From Strongylocentrotus droebachiensis (taxonomy: Eukaryota; Echinodermata; Echinoidea; Camarodonta; Strongylocentrotidae): a DNA stretch of 64,000 nucleotides. Positions 12,113 through 25,191 of this stretch are shown here, one piece after another. The notes under the pieces are model-generated. The model saw only the letters and a list, made by a program, of their open reading frames with translations. It did not search any database and was not told the origin of the DNA. A program made the translations under genes and the position numbers. Within the stretch, counting starts at the first letter, position 1, and each line of letters starts with the position of its first letter. The stretch lies in assembly GCA_035222895.1 (NCBI GenBank), contig JAVYIG010002731.1, positions 38,501 to 102,500 of the forward strand, read 5' to 3'.

Positions 12113-15100
12113 ACACTAAAAGCGATCCAATATTATAAAAATATCTTGCCAAAGGACATTATCGTCATGCTGGTATTCGAACCCTCAACCCTTGTATTGT
12201 ATCGAGAGTCAAGTGAACGAATCATTATGCTGAAAGCACTCAGGAAATAACTTTTTACCAGGCACCAATTCACTATACATGACTGTGTAGAAATACAACA
12301 ATATTTTGTTAAGACAGATAAGTCTCAAGATCTCGAATTCCAGTGCCTAAAAGATTTAGTTGCCCAAAGAAATAGTTTTTGATAATGATAAGGAAATGAC
12401 CTAAAGAGGCCGAATCAATTGTGTCTAGTATTAGTTCGGCCTTCTTCCCACATTTCCTTCAGTTCTAGCCGAATAGCAAAAATATATTGCATTGCTTTCT
12501 AGATTTCTGATTTGGTTCTAAAAAAGAATCCTCATCAACTTACATTAAAGGTTTGTAGTTGCCTTTTTATTAGTACTTGTCATCAGAAATTTATTTCAAA
12601 ATTGTATGTGAATTTTCGTTGAATTATTGTATGTAAAATTGGAACAAGAAATTCCCAGGAAAATAGATAAATATATGTATAATTTGTATGGATAGATAGA
12701 TATAGAGATATGAAATAAAAAACAAATGAGAGACAAAAATGGTCGGACATTGATCTCAGCAAAAATACACCCGCGACTGGGGTTCACTTGGCTGAAATAG
12801 ATGATAATTGCCCAGGAAATCAGGATTAATGAAGGCAGATTAATTTCTGGAAAATGGGACTGACAGGAAAGAGGATTAAATCACATGAACGGAATACGGA
12901 TTCATGTGGTTGTGACATAACAAGAAGAGAATGATCATGATCGCATACCTGAACATCGTTGAAAACTGCACTCTTTGAAAGGTTACTTGGGGGGCCTTCC
13001 CGCCTGTTGTTTTTAAAGAATAAGTCACATCTTACTGATGTTGAGTTTTTACATTCCACACTGTTATGAATCCCAGCTTTGGAAATTTGTTTCTTTTTGG
13101 GAAAGAAAATATTTACATTTTTTTTCTGCCATGATTAAACATAAACTCAAAGTAAGACAGATATTTACGTGTTTTGTCTAAAACACACATTTACTTTAAT
13201 ATTTGTTTTAAAAAATGAATATGCATTGAATGATGAATATTCGGGGGTAAATTACATGAGCAGAGGGAAAGTATACAGCTTTCTTTCAGCGAAATTTGAA
13301 CATTCTCCATATATCCTAACTTTATTCATTGGTTGTGACATTTAAGAAATGTGATTATTTACTCAGTGTTATATGAATTCTTATAACAAACAAAGAAATC
13401 CCCGTCAATGAAGGAATGTCGAAGGCTAAACATTATCACTCTTTTTGCATTAATGTATTTTGTCTAAATGATGTTTTGGAATTATCACGGGATTGTTTAC
13501 TGTTCATTTAATTGAATTTTAATGTCGTGAAGACATGTATATTGATGTAAGATAAACAGAATGATCATTCTTAAATAGTATGCAGAGTTTCCCTTTGTAG
13601 AACTGAAGATACCTTAAATTGAATACTTTGATAAAAACATAAACATCCCTCAAGGCTAAGGGAACGCGCTGGTAGTAATCTCCCCAGATTCTAAATATTT
13701 ATAAACGAAGCTCAAATCCTTCCCGTCAGGAATAAAGAGGAATCATGCCTTTATAAACGTTATTTTACAGGTATGAGCTCATGACTTTCAACAAATGTAC
13801 TTTTTATTAGCTTTGTGAAATGTTTTATGATGTACTTTCATTGCTTCTATCCGAGATATGTACCAATATATGTCTATACATGTTGTTAAAGGCAATAACG
13901 CAGTCATGATACATACATTGTCCAAAGGTCACATGACAATTCTGTGTAATGTTTATTGCTATGTTCAGGTAGTTACTGTCTTGTTTAATCTTGTATATCA
14001 TGTTTATTGTATTCTTTATTTTTTGTGGCTTTCTCGACCTCATGAAAAATACATAACGTAGTCGATGCTGCATGCTTTTTATAAACATTATACAAAATAT
14101 ATTGTAGATTAATGCCCTTTTATGCCCTTTTACGTTAGTCTTTCTGAATGTTGGAATCCGCCTTCTAAAAAGTATTACAAAACAATGGAGCTACCTTTCT
14201 TGATATAAAGGTCGTACGTACTATTAGTACATGACTGAAATAGTTTGTCTTTATCAAACTACCTTTTTTCTCGATTTAATCATCATACATCAATTTTCAA
14301 ATATATTTGGAAGACTGATTGAATGTTAAATTGTTAGAAACATTGAATTTGCCGTGTAAAAGATATGGTAACAATCTGGCAATTTGTTTAACGTTCGTAT
14401 GCCGTTTTCCATCTCATCCGAGACCGTTTCAACTTATTCGTGTAAAAAGGTCTACACATATCATGCGAGGGATGCATGTACCGAGGCGGTGCATTTAGGT
14501 CAGCTTAATTCTTACCATCCTGTCATAAAATAAACTCGTTTTCAGTGATCGAAAAACCATGTCTTCTCATACTTTGAGATATCTGTTCGCCATATAAAGG
14601 CGGTACATTTTTCTTGCGCCCTCAGTGCAGTCTGGCGTTTAGTCAATAAAGTGCCTAAGGGAACGTTAAGCGAGAGATAGTTATTCCATCGCACCTCGTC
14701 TTCTAAACAATTAAGAAATGGACGTGATTCATTCAATAGGCCCCAGGCAATAACTGTTCTACCTTTTATGGAATCAGCATCTTCCTTACTTGGCGTCGAC
14801 CCACCAGTTATTGCATTTCAAGCAAGTCGCAATCAAATAGACATATTACGAGATTACGGAGCCTCGTCTCCAAAGAGACCAACAGTAAGATTCAAATTTC
14901 AATTTCAATTTCCCCACTTTGGTCGATGTTTTTAAGATTAATTGAAATTAGCACACTATTTCTTAGCCACTTGTACCGAGGATGCATTTAAAGTCAAATC
15001 AGGGACCTGGACAAACACTTTTATCGTATATCTCAACACGCAAAAGAGTACTCTGGCGCCGAACCTGTAATCAAGAATTTGACCTGGTCAATCTGGTCAA

Positions 15101-16161
15101 AGACATGTAGTTATCATTATTAATCTGTAGACGTTAAGGGTGACGGATTATGACTGGAGCGTCTCTTGCAGTTATTGCATTTTATGTTATAAAACATTGT
15201 AATCATTCCTAAGTATCTTGATGGCTTTCCTCTAACCCACCATTTCCGTTTGATAGATATGACAATAAACCTTGTTGGTGCAATTTGGAGGTTTCTCATC
15301 CGTTGACTGTAAAATGTATTTCAAATTTCATGACATTTCAATTCACTCGACTGTTAGAAAGAAGAAAGAAGAAGGGAGATGAAAGAAAGACATATACTCA
15401 TGGGAGAAAAACAAATAAAATTGATTAAATTTCGACGAAAATAGTGTGCGTTGCAGTTGTGATCCATATGTTTTGTTGCTTCGCATATGTTTTGCTCGAT
15501 GTATGTAAATTATGGTCATTTACCCTTTCAAGGAAAATTACTTTTGCGCCTTTGCGTCTTGTGTTAAATAGAACACTTTAGAAAGTCAAGTTTTAATCAT
15601 GAAGTTTCCATTAACTGACCATAAAAATGAAGGTAAGGATAAAGTGCTCTTAAAAGACATATTTGTATTAAGAACTACCGCAGGATGCGTTCATACCAGG
15701 TTATATTTCACATATTTGTGGCATATTTCATCAGTAGTGGCTATCTTCCATAAGGCCCCGTTTGGTATCATCAATATTCAATACAAATTGACTCTTAATA
15801 ACTGCCACCCCAAAAGGAAGAAAATGAACATAAACTCGATGTTAATAGATGACCCATTGCCTTCTGAAGTCTAATATTCTTCATATGTCTAATACAGGAA
15901 CAACCCGGTTCCAGTGTGTAATGGGTTAAAGAAGCCATGAAACAGATATGAATATATCTCTTCCAAGGCTTAAGCTGTTAAAGGAAGGCTCTTTTCTACA
16001 AAAGATACATGCTTCAGACAAAACAATGAATTTCACTGTTTAGTAATGAGGAAGTTTTTATTTCATATCATTTTCTTATTATCAAGACTTAAAAGAATGT
16101 TGGTCATGTCCAAAAATATATTCATACACATTCATGCATGTCAAGTCAATAACTTCATGAT
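12113..16161. other. Gene-poor AT-rich DNA
   Basis: No recognisable gene, RNA or transposon terminus was found. The longest ATG-initiated frame here (15599-15874, 91 codons) has no recognisable motif and falls within the length expected by chance in DNA of this composition. Confidence 0.4.
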
Positions 16162-16163
16162 TA

Positions 16164-16340
16164 GGCGGTGTCACACAGAGGCCAAAAAGCCGGATTTTCG
16201 TTGTCCGGATTTTAGTTATCTTCTTAATTGCTGTCTGTCATCAATTATCCCATTAAAAATCCTCTAACGAAGTAAGAAAATTCTCCCTTGAAAGTATTTT
16301 TCAAGGGATTTTGTAACGGATTTTTCTGTGTGACACCGCC
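16164..16340. mobile_element. TA-flanked MITE (177 bp)
   Basis: The termini GGCGGTGTCACACAGA and TCTGTGTGACACCGCC form a perfect 16-bp inverted repeat, flanked by TA at 16162-16163 and 16341-16342. The interior adds further inverted words: GCCGGATTTTCG near the left end and CGGATTTTTC near the right. The element has no coding capacity. TA flanks suggest a Tc1/mariner-type source. Confidence 0.88.
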
Positions 16341-16342
16341 TA

Positions 16343-17416
16343 TTGAAAGAGGACATCATGACCTTAAGGATATCGATTATCTCCAATGCTTTCTGGCTAA
16401 ATCAATTATTAGCGGTCCATACGGAAATCTTTTCGTAACCCATTCGGGAAATACCATGATCTGAAACTGAGTTAGGACATTCCCTGATCAAATGTAGAAT
16501 ATGGACACACTCGCAGTAATCAACAAAACGTTTCGTATTAGCTAAGACGCTAGCAGCGTCTAGAATCGAGGTACAATCAATCAACAGTTTCTTTCTATCG
16601 ACCAAGATGCTGTGAGAGCTTTGGGTTAAAAACGTTTTTATCCTAAGTACGGCTGACATGCTAAGAATCACGATCTACTTTCCACTCTCCCCATCCTTGT
16701 TTACAGGTCTCATTTCCTCACTTTATCATTTTCTGTTTCAATCTTTCTCTCTTTCTGTCTGTATCTTCGTTTCATATTGCCGGTGTTCCGCTCCTTGGGT
16801 ATGTGTCTATGGTATGTCTGTTGTCACTGTCTTAACTTTCGACTGGGTCTTTGCATATGTTTATGACACATGTCTAGTTGTTAGTGGTGGTTACTTTCAA
16901 ATGCTGAGAAGATGGCTTCTAATGAGGCTGTATGGTTACTGAAAAACAGCGTTATATATATGAAAGTTCATTTCTACCCCTCTATGCATATACACGTGAC
17001 ACTTTTTCTTTGTTTTCCTTTTCATAATTTCTCTGTCGCCATTCCATTTTCAACCTACGTCTTTTGTTTACTCTCTCTAAACCTCACTTTTCGAATTTCT
17101 CTTCATACACAGACAAGTTTTAAAAGAAAATACAACATACGACACAACTGTTGATAAGCATTGATTTGTTTTTGCTATATGTAAGTGTCATCTATTCTCT
17201 GTCACACCCGTTTTTCCTTTCAACCATCGCACCTCAATCAAGACATTTGTTTTCCTCATCCCTAGTATCTCCCACTCTCATCCCACTCGCTATCAAACGT
17301 TCAAAATATGTCCAAACACATCTCCTTCACCTGCTTTTAATCGTGACACAGGCTGATCCATTAGGCGGCGACAACCTCATCTAAACACACATCTTATACC
17401 ACTCCCAGCACTGCAG
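16343..17416. other. Mixed-composition DNA without a clear gene
   Basis: A minus-strand frame at about 16402-16659, whose first ATG gives roughly 85 codons, has an unbiased amino-acid composition (Cys, Arg, Asp and Leu spread throughout). It matches no family I recognise and lacks clear splice signals. The rest is pyrimidine-rich and not coding. Confidence 0.3.
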
Positions 17417-17480
17417 GTGTCTAAACGCGCGCGCATCCCAGCGGCTTCATCGCTAAATGGTCGCCGAAGGCAAGTCGAAG
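17417..17480 (+). CDS. Candidate 64-nt micro-exon (speculative)
   Basis: A CACTGCAG acceptor-like sequence ends at 17416 and a GAAG|GTGAGC donor-like sequence starts at 17481. The 64 bases between are open in just one of three frames, which would read VSKRARIPAASSLNGRRRQVE; the other two frames contain stops. It lies in a locally GC-rich, non-repetitive island (about 17405-17570). The basic peptide matches no family I recognise and no partner exons were found, so this could be chance or conserved noncoding DNA. Confidence 0.15.
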
Positions 17481-18409
17481 GTGAGCCATCTTTACGTCTC
17501 TAATATCATACCATCTAAACCGCGATTTGCTAATGCGCGCCACTACGCGTGAGCCGGCGTGAGTACATATTCCCTAATTGATTGGATTGAGCTAATGCGT
17601 CAAGTCTCAACAATTTGGAGAGTCACTTAGCCCTGACTCTAGATGTTGACCCAGTGCTGCGGGCTTCACTACGAACCATTATGCAGACCAAAACAAATTA
17701 TTCAAGACGATTCTAAGAAATGGGAAAAACATGTTTATTTGGGAATGGAGGGGGGGGGGGGGGTCAGCTTCCACAACACAGATATGAGGTGTTTTTGATG
17801 CGACAGGATCATTTTAGTCACGACACCAGATTGGTTGACTCAAATGAATATATACATGAACATTTTAGTGTCTTCCTAGAAAACTTAAGTTCTTTTTCTT
17901 TCTAAAGCTGCTGACTGCCATTATAAGGACATGAAATGGATATGTAAACAGCATGAATACAAAATAAGAAGGAAAACGAAAATACAAAAAGATAGCGAAA
18001 AGAACTTTGCTCGAAAATACACGATACCTTATGAGACTAACCAATTCAAAGGGTACATCAACATACATGTATGGGCCTTTAAGAAGTACAAAGCACGTTA
18101 TCTTTCTGTTTTAGAGTGATATCAACTGAACAGAGAAGCAACGTTTAAATGCGAGAGGATTTCTGTGTTCGTCCTCCTATATATTCATTGAGAATACATA
18201 CATTTCTGGTATGCCATTTAGCTTATACCATTTCAATTTATTAAGGTACTTTGCAAAAGGAAAGTGAACGAATTGGAGATGTACATAAACGCTCTAATGC
18301 ATAATGTAATGCTATTTCCGCCCATTTATACTTGACCCTTTAATACAATTGTATATATTGTATGTGCGAGCGCGTGTGTATTCAATATTGACATTGTCCT
18401 TGGTATCAC
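17481..18409. other. Non-genic DNA with poly-G
   Basis: The segment contains a GC-rich non-repetitive island to about 17660, with a TAATTGATTGG homeodomain-type word near 17574, and a G12 run at about 17751. No gene was supported. Confidence 0.35.
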
Positions 18410-18900
18410 ATTTAAATGAGCTCTCTTTCTCTTTCTTTCTCTTTCGTTCTTCCTTTTCTCTCTCCTTCTCTCCCTCTCTTTCACTCTCTCGCTATCTTTC
18501 CTTCTGTACCTCTCTCTTATCCTTTCCCCCTTCTCTCCCCATTTCTCTCTATTTCTTTCTCTCTCTCTCTTTCCCTCTTTTATCTCTTTTTCTCGCTCTG
18601 TGTCTCCCTTTCCCTACCCCCTCTTTATATCGGTTCTCCCTCTCTTTTCTCAGCCTCTATGTCTCTCTCGAACAAGCGCCAAAGTTAAGGGGCTCCCTGA
18701 GCGCCTTTTACCCTGTTTCTCCATCTCTATTTCTGTCTCCCCCTCTCTCTGTATTTACGTTCCTCTCTTCCTTTGCACCCCTATGTGTATCTCTTATTCA
18801 TCAGCCCCTCTTCTCTCTCCATCTCTCTCTCTCCCTCTCTCTCTCTCTATCTCAATCTCTCTCATTTTATTTCATTGCATGTCCATTCTGTTACTGTTTT
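18410..18900. repeat. Polypyrimidine (CT)n tract, ~490 bp
   Basis: The stretch is almost pure C/T on the plus strand, with short CTCTCT runs broken by TTT and CCC. It generates long Ser/Leu/Phe-only open frames, including a 221-codon one, that are not genes. Confidence 0.95.
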
Positions 18901-20684
18901 GATTTCAATGTGCTGTTCGACCTCTTTATATCTATCTCCATTATTTCACTTAATTATGCATTTTTTAAATCTCTATTCCCCCACCCCAACACATTCCCTA
19001 TACCTCACACATAATTATACGCAATAGTAATCCCACTACAAAATGACAAGAATAGAACAAATAGAAGCAAAAGCGCGTACAAACAAATCAACAATTATAT
19101 TTTTTTAAAGCATTAACACAATCAACTGTGACAAACAATAAAATAAAATGAAAATCAAGAACCAAAAATAAAATATTATGGCTGAAAGCACCACATTATC
19201 AATATAAGCAAAACAGCGAACAAAAAGGGGGTCGTATGACCCAGTATTTGTAAATTTGTAGCGAAATATAAGAGTGGGAAACCTCTTTCGAGAACTACTT
19301 GAATCTTCGCCCGTGTCAAACTCCTCTAAACTGGACTATTATCATGAGCGGTTGATACCAGCATGATTATCCACGGTTAGATTCACATAAACATTTCGTG
19401 TCCAACTGGAAATCCTCGAGATTTCCGAAACGACTGGAATATTCCAGTCATTGTCCTCATGATTGTGTTTGGAATAAAGTATGCCAATCTGACGGATATA
19501 CAGTGACTGTAAAAGGTCCATGATTGTGATCGTAAAATTAACGGCGTTCATTTTGATCGGCATATTGCATGGAATGGAACATTACCGGTGCATGCAAAGA
19601 ATACGAACGAATGTGAAATACTTGCGCTTTGTATTTAACCAGCATAATAGCTACAGCTTGGAATATATTTGAAGAAGAGAAGCAAATAATGGTAAGTTTC
19701 CATGGTAACCCATAGTCTACTAAAATACTAAAATTAAAAAAACCTGACAACCCGGAATAAATTAGTTCTGTTAAACCCAACGCGAGATCTACTACTACAT
19801 GTGAGTCATGATTATCAAAGGTAAAGAAGTTTAAAACCAATGGGTAAAACAATAGTAAAAAACGGGCCGATAGTTTGATAAAGCATCACAAAAAGAGCAA
19901 GGAAAGGATGTCGGCTTAGTGTGTGTGTATGGTGAAAGAGGGGGGAGGGGGTCAATTCGGCATTGCGCGGTGGTATAAAGGTTTTACAGAATAAAGAGCA
20001 AGTTTAACACCGGACGACAAAATAAATGTAAATTGCATACTTTATAGAATGTTACCTCTCGATATTTTCAGCGTTACCTTTGTAGTAACTCGTTTACCTA
20101 ATCCCATCAAATAATCTTGACGGTGGTTGTTCTAATAGCCGTACTAAAGAAGTATTTAGGATCGGTTAAGCGCTTTTGAAAAACTCGGTCACTATCTCCG
20201 CCGGGTCTGAGTTTACTCTAGTAGCCGACTTAGCCAGGATCTATAGATAGAAATTATTAGCATACGTTTAGATCCGTTGGAAAGAGAAGAAAAAATCCCT
20301 GGCAAAAAGGTCATCACAATTTGTCATTGCTTATCTCGAGATTACAAAATGTTTGACGGTCAGCAGATGGGAGCATCGTCAATTGAAATGCAGATATATT
20401 ATACATGTTTTTGCCATCATTGTAATATGGGGAATAAGACATTTCATTAGGTTCCTTTTACAGGAGGATTATTCATTATTGAAGGTGAGATTGTTATTGT
20501 GACGTCCTAGTTTCTATAGCAACCATGGCATCGGTACTGCATCTTTTTATTTACCCCATACCATTTGAAGATAAACAAATTTACAAAACAGAAAGACGAA
20601 TTCGAAAGTTGTAGAATGCTATGACAGTGTAGGTGATATATCATACAAGCATTTCAAAATATATACCTCCTCACGCAAGTACAC
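18901..20684. other. Non-genic DNA with small palindromes
   Basis: A perfect 18-bp palindrome GACTGGAATATTCCAGTC lies at 19432-19449, right after a small inverted repeat GGAAATC/GATTTCC. No coding feature was supported. Confidence 0.45.
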
Positions 20685-20688
20685 CTAA

Positions 20689-21252
20689 AGGGCCACTTTA
20701 ACCAAAACAGGCTTTGACGGAGATTCCGAACATGACAATGGTTTTTCTTAGAAATGATCAATAATTCTGGAATCTAGCTTTAAATATGAAGACTCAGAAC
20801 GCTCAGAAAAAGAAGACAAAGATTCGGAGCTGTATTGCGCAATAGCATATGCCGTCACTGCAGGAGCCTCTCCGGTGAAAAGGAGGGTGATTTAGGAATT
20901 AAAATGAAAGGCAAATTATGATATAAATTGAAGAAAAAGAAGGCATTTATCCGAAAAAATATGCTCTTGATAATCACAGTACGTTTCTGGCAATTTCGTC
21001 ATTCCTAATGTAAGATCCTTAGTTGTAGGACAAGCCCACAATGATGTCAAATGCGTCATCAACGCCACGTGACCGTTTTACCTTTTTTTTCGAGGGGCGT
21101 AGCCCAGCAATCGTGAGAACTGTGAAAAATGGATGGTTATTATCATTTTTTGTCAATTTAGAGATTTTCTGAAAAATCAGAGGTTGGAATATTATTAAGT
21201 AGAGGTGTATTTATGATTTAAAAGGCTATGTTAGTTGAGTTAGTGCGGCCCT
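20689..21252. mobile_element. TTAA-type MITE, family 1 copy B (inverted)
   Basis: This is the reverse-orientation relative of 2651-3123. It begins AGGGCCACTTTAACCAAAAC, carries the shared GACGGAGATTCCGAACATG and GAGGGGCGTAGCCCAGC blocks, and ends GTGCGGCCCT before TTAA (21253-21256). The left flank reads CTAA in place of TTAA. It is longer than copy A (564 against 473 bp) because of internal length differences, and it is moderately diverged. Confidence 0.88.
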
Positions 21253-21432
21253 TTAAAGATGGAAAACGAGAATTTTAGAATGATATAAATATATGTGTGT
21301 GTGTGTTTAAAACAATCCTATATGTGTTTACTGCGTACTGGTTTAAAATTATTCACGTCAAAAAAGAATCTGAAATTAAAAGTATTAGCAAAATGCTTAC
21401 TTCCCCCCCCCCCCCCTCCAAAAAAAATAAAT

Positions 21433-21436
<4 letters not shown>

Positions 21437-21483
<47 letters not shown>
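21437..21483. repeat. (TA)n microsatellite
   Basis: About 23 uninterrupted TA dinucleotides, preceded by a C13 run and an A-rich stretch. Confidence 0.97.
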
Positions 21484-21487
<4 letters not shown>

Positions 21488-21731
21488 TTTTAAAAAAATG
21501 ATGTGTGCTAGGACGTCACAAAGCTTTTGTTAAAGATCTGCTTAGGTCATTATTGTTTTTGTATCTATTTATCCCTTCTCGAAATAACTTTTTGGTAAAG
21601 GTTTGAGTACTATCCACGGGACCTGATAGTGATGTATTAACTGTTGGAGCACTGATATCTAGGGTGAAGGCTCTTGACCCCTGGGGTTTCATCCTTGATT
21701 TAAACAAAGATGTTTTACCCATCCTCTCAAA

Positions 21732-22010
21732 CCAGGGGGTGTTTCGCAAAGGCTTATATCAACTTTTAGTTGGACTTAACTATGGCAGGCCGTTCTGGTC
21801 ACTGGTTGCTCTCACCATTGGTCTCTCAATTATGACCTTTAGATAATATTTTTTCCTTCAATAATGAACTATAAAAAAGGTAAATTCTGTAGATTTGTGA
21901 CTATGATTTGTACGTCCCTTGAGAAACCATTGCCAGGTATGGTTAGAGGAACAAGTGACATGAACGTCCTGCAACAGTTACGTCCAACTTTTGTGAAACA
22001 CTCCTCAGGT
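21732..22010. mobile_element. MITE with CCAGGGGGTGTTT terminus
   Basis: The left arm starts CCAGGGGGTGTTTCGCAAAG and continues through AGTTGGACTTAACTATGGCAG. The right arm, complemented, reads CCTGAGGAGTGTTTCACAAA and continues AGTTGGACGTAACTGTTGCAG. The arms are about 90 bases each, with a central segment from about 21825 to 21920. The two arms are visibly diverged. Its terminal sequence recurs at the right end of the element at 58392-59097. Confidence 0.75.
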
Positions 22011-23106
22011 GCATTGCAATACTGAGCTATTTTTAAATGTACGATCCTCAATAACAGCAATGTTGGTTCAAAAAAACCGAAGGCTACCCTGGGTAAATAA
22101 GACCAAGCTCCACCAATACCTATCCAGTTAACATATACCAGACAAGCAAAGCTATCAAACTTTTACGAATGTTCCCGCCGGCTCCTTAGGCCACTCTATT
22201 TTTACCACACCTGTTCTCTCAATTACAAAAATAGGAGAAGTTGAAAATAGGAAATGAACAGGTAGAGGAGACGACATGCTTTTAAATCATTATCTCAACA
22301 AAACATAACTAGCATATCAATCATTCAATGATGCAGATGCAGTTGCTTTCAGAACATTCAATGTTTAGTGTTTTTCCGTTTTCACTGTCAAGAAAGATAC
22401 TCTGTGAGCGTTATCATTGTATTATGCAAGTGTGGAAGAACATTAGATAAAAAATGTCCTTGAAAATTATGGCTCTTGAAATGCCTTAATATTCTCAATA
22501 TGGCATGTAACGTCATACAACATGTTCTTATCATTTTGATCATTTCACTAGATGATGAACCTTTTCCGATCGATTCCACAACGTTTCTTTCACAATGCAA
22601 TCGCATGACCAGAACTCAACTTTATCTTTAAGTCCCGCTTCTTCTCGATGTATCGTGGCGACTCTGTATCTGTTGGAAACAGATCACGTGATGATGAATA
22701 ATGCATGTTGTGTCTGGCGGGAAACATTGCACAGCTTGGTGGAGATCATGAACCTAGCAGATACATTGATGCTTGCTTTAGGGGGAGACTACTATCATCA
22801 GTCTCTTTAGGCTCTGTTCACACGGCGGTTCATACACGTTTAGTTTAGCCCGTTGGCTTAAACTTCGAGATTATTACGTAGTTGAGAACCTAGCAGACGT
22901 ACTCTTGGCTAATAGTCTCATTTTCTATTTATACCGCGAGATTCTTTGAAGTGTTATACCACCGTAAGATCGCACAGCGGTTTTACGGTTTAACGCGCAA
23001 ACTTCGAGAGTCTCGAAATGTTGGGTCGTGCGTGCCATAATAACTTCGAGGTTTCGCCATCTAGTAGTAATAATTGCCCTCAGCGACAGCTTGCTCAGGC
23101 AGTAGT
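22011..23106. other. Non-genic DNA, possible decayed repeat
   Basis: From about 22811 to 23106 the DNA becomes GC-richer and starts GGCTCTGTTCACACGGCGG, a word typical of DNA-transposon ends. No matching opposite end was found, so it may be a truncated element abutting the TTAA MITE. Confidence 0.35.
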
Positions 23107-23110
23107 TTAA

Positions 23111-23373
23111 AGGGGGTGTAGCATGACGAGACTACGTGTCTTTCTCGTGGCCTGACTCGGGGCCAATCTGGTATAATACGACTACGGACGACGCGACCGC
23201 AGTATTCACGTGCGTGTAACCTGCGCGAAACCGAAGCGTGATGAGAACTTCGGTATATTTCGCTAACGCTGCGGCGCGCGCTGACCTAGTTAGTCAAAGC
23301 CATTCGTTTACGTGCAGTTGTCCAAAAGAAGTCGTAGATGGCGTTAACCAGTATTTGCCATGCTACACCCCCT
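23111..23373. mobile_element. TTAA-flanked MITE, family 2 (263 bp)
   Basis: The termini AGGGGGTGTAGCATG and CATGCTACACCCCCT form a perfect 15-bp inverted repeat between TTAA at 23107-23110 and 23374-23377. The interior is GC-rich and non-coding. Confidence 0.9.
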
Positions 23374-23377
23374 TTAA

Positions 23378-24730
23378 AACTACGAGCACCCTTGCTTTGA
23401 TGTCGTTGTTTGAAACTTCCAGGCATCAAAAAATTTAAAGATGTTCAATATTATTCTGCATAATAACATCCCCAGGAGCATTCATTTTCATGATACGTTG
23501 CTATTTTGGTTTTATCCACATAGGAATAAAAAAAAATCAAATATTATTCTTTTCAAATTAGTTAGAACGCAACATTCCGTCCCGAGGATGAAGTATATAA
23601 TTTATTCAAACGCCCTTGTTTTCACCTGGACATTTTGTATATTCCCCTCAAAGAAGTAGAGTCGTGTTTTATTTTCCCAGCATTTTACAAGCACCTGGTA
23701 TCACAATCCAGTGATCAATATCGATTTTAATGTATTGTACATGCCTGCTGCATGTTCTTTTATTTGTGAGCTCGGACTATTTTATTTGATAGTCTGCTAG
23801 TACAAGATGAGAAGTACATTAGACCTGAGAAAACGCTGACGTGAACAGGATTAACAACAAGACTCAATACTTTGAACATCCGCTCTCCCTTTCCTGAATG
23901 TGCAATTCACACAAACAAGAATGACACTAGACACACAAAGGAGCGAAGTCAGCCCCCCGAAAAAAAGAATAGTATACCTAATTAAACATAATTATGAATG
24001 AATGAATGAAGGAATAAATGGATACATAAATAAATGAAATACTTAGATAAATATATAAATAAAAAAAATTAATGAGTAAATGAATAGGTAAGTTAATGAG
24101 GAAATGAATAAATCAAGTGAAAAATTACAAATTGACAACAAAATGATGCATTACTTTGAGTAACGATGAATTAAATAGGTAGGTTTGGAGTTATATGCTA
24201 GTGTCCATTTAGCGGTGTGAATGAGGCATTATGCAACGGAATGACAGTACGTAATGGATAAATACTGCATATCTGGGGAAAAAACGGCGTGAAGAGCGTA
24301 ATCGAAAAATCCCAGTAATACTTTAAAGGGTTCATATAGTAATGGAATTGCATTAATAATTTGCCACTATTCGGATGTTCACCAGTATCGCTGACAGCAG
24401 ATGTTGTCAGTCACCAAGTGTACATGTGGACCTGACTTTTACGACCGACATGTCTTGTGTAATGCACTTTCCCTAGCTTACCGCCATAAAAAATTCTGAT
24501 CATAATATCGAATTTCCCTCATCACCTCGAAATATGAAGACAAGTTGCAGTATTATCTGGTGGAGCCACGGGTTCGCTTTTTGAGAGACCTGCGCACACA
24601 CAGACACATCGATTGGTAATTCAAGCAAATCTGGTGTCAGCGAAATATGATGCAATAAACATAGCCACTGAATGCTATGTGGCTTTAAACAGATGTAGAC
24701 ACTCACATATACGGGCCCACGGCTACAGGT
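23378..24730. other. Non-genic DNA with (AATG)n/(ATAA)n
   Basis: Tetranucleotide-like AATG and ATAA repeats occupy about 23995-24120. Nothing else was supported. Confidence 0.4.
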
Positions 24731-24763
24731 CACGTGATTGGACGATTCTGCGCATGCTCAATG
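24731..24763. promoter_or_regulatory. Promoter-like site cluster (E-box/CCAAT/NRF1)
   Basis: Within about 33 bases are a CACGTG E-box, an inverted CCAAT (ATTGG) and a TGCGCATGC word resembling half of an NRF1 site. This combination is typical of TATA-less promoters, but no gene was identified on either side. CACGTG also occurs inside MITEs in this window, so a repeat origin is possible. Confidence 0.25.
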
Positions 24764-25037
24764 TCGATACATGTACTATTTTACCCCTATTGACGACAAG
24801 AACTGTGACTGTTGTAAACCATTCTCCTGAAATTACTTATCAATACCCCCACTAGAAAGCAATACTTGGAATAGGTAGTTTTATTTACTCACCTACTTTA
24901 GTAGAGGATGTTTTATTCAAAAGAGCGAAGTGGAGCAGAAAAGCTCTTTTGCAATGGGACCCCACCCCGTCTGTCTATTTTCTTCTACTACTAAAAAGGT
25001 ACTGTGTGGTGAGTCGTGGATGGACTTGTTTTGAATA

Positions 25038-25189
25038 GGGACTTTTAGATTCGCACGTCGAGATAGTGGACTGCACTACGTGTAACGTCCTTGTAAGGCA
25101 CTGGCAGTTCCTTATAAGGACGTCACAGTGCCGTAAAAGAACGTACCACGTAGCAGTCCACTATGTCGACGTGCAAAGCTACAAGTCCA
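25038..25189. mobile_element. TA-flanked inverted-repeat MITE (152 bp)
   Basis: The left arm runs from GGGACTTTTAG through CGCACGTCGAGATAGTGGAC to CACTACGTG. The right arm mirrors it as CACGTAG, GTCCACTATGTCGACGTGC and CAAGTCC. TA flanks both ends (25036-25037, 25190-25191). The centre contains a further pair of CGTCCTT(G/A)TAAGG words. The arms are slightly diverged. Confidence 0.8.
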
Positions 25190-25191
25190 TA

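Noticed and set aside
18349-19014. A 221-codon plus-strand open frame
   Set aside because: It is a translation of a CT-rich tract, almost only Ser/Leu/Phe/Pro, without domain features.
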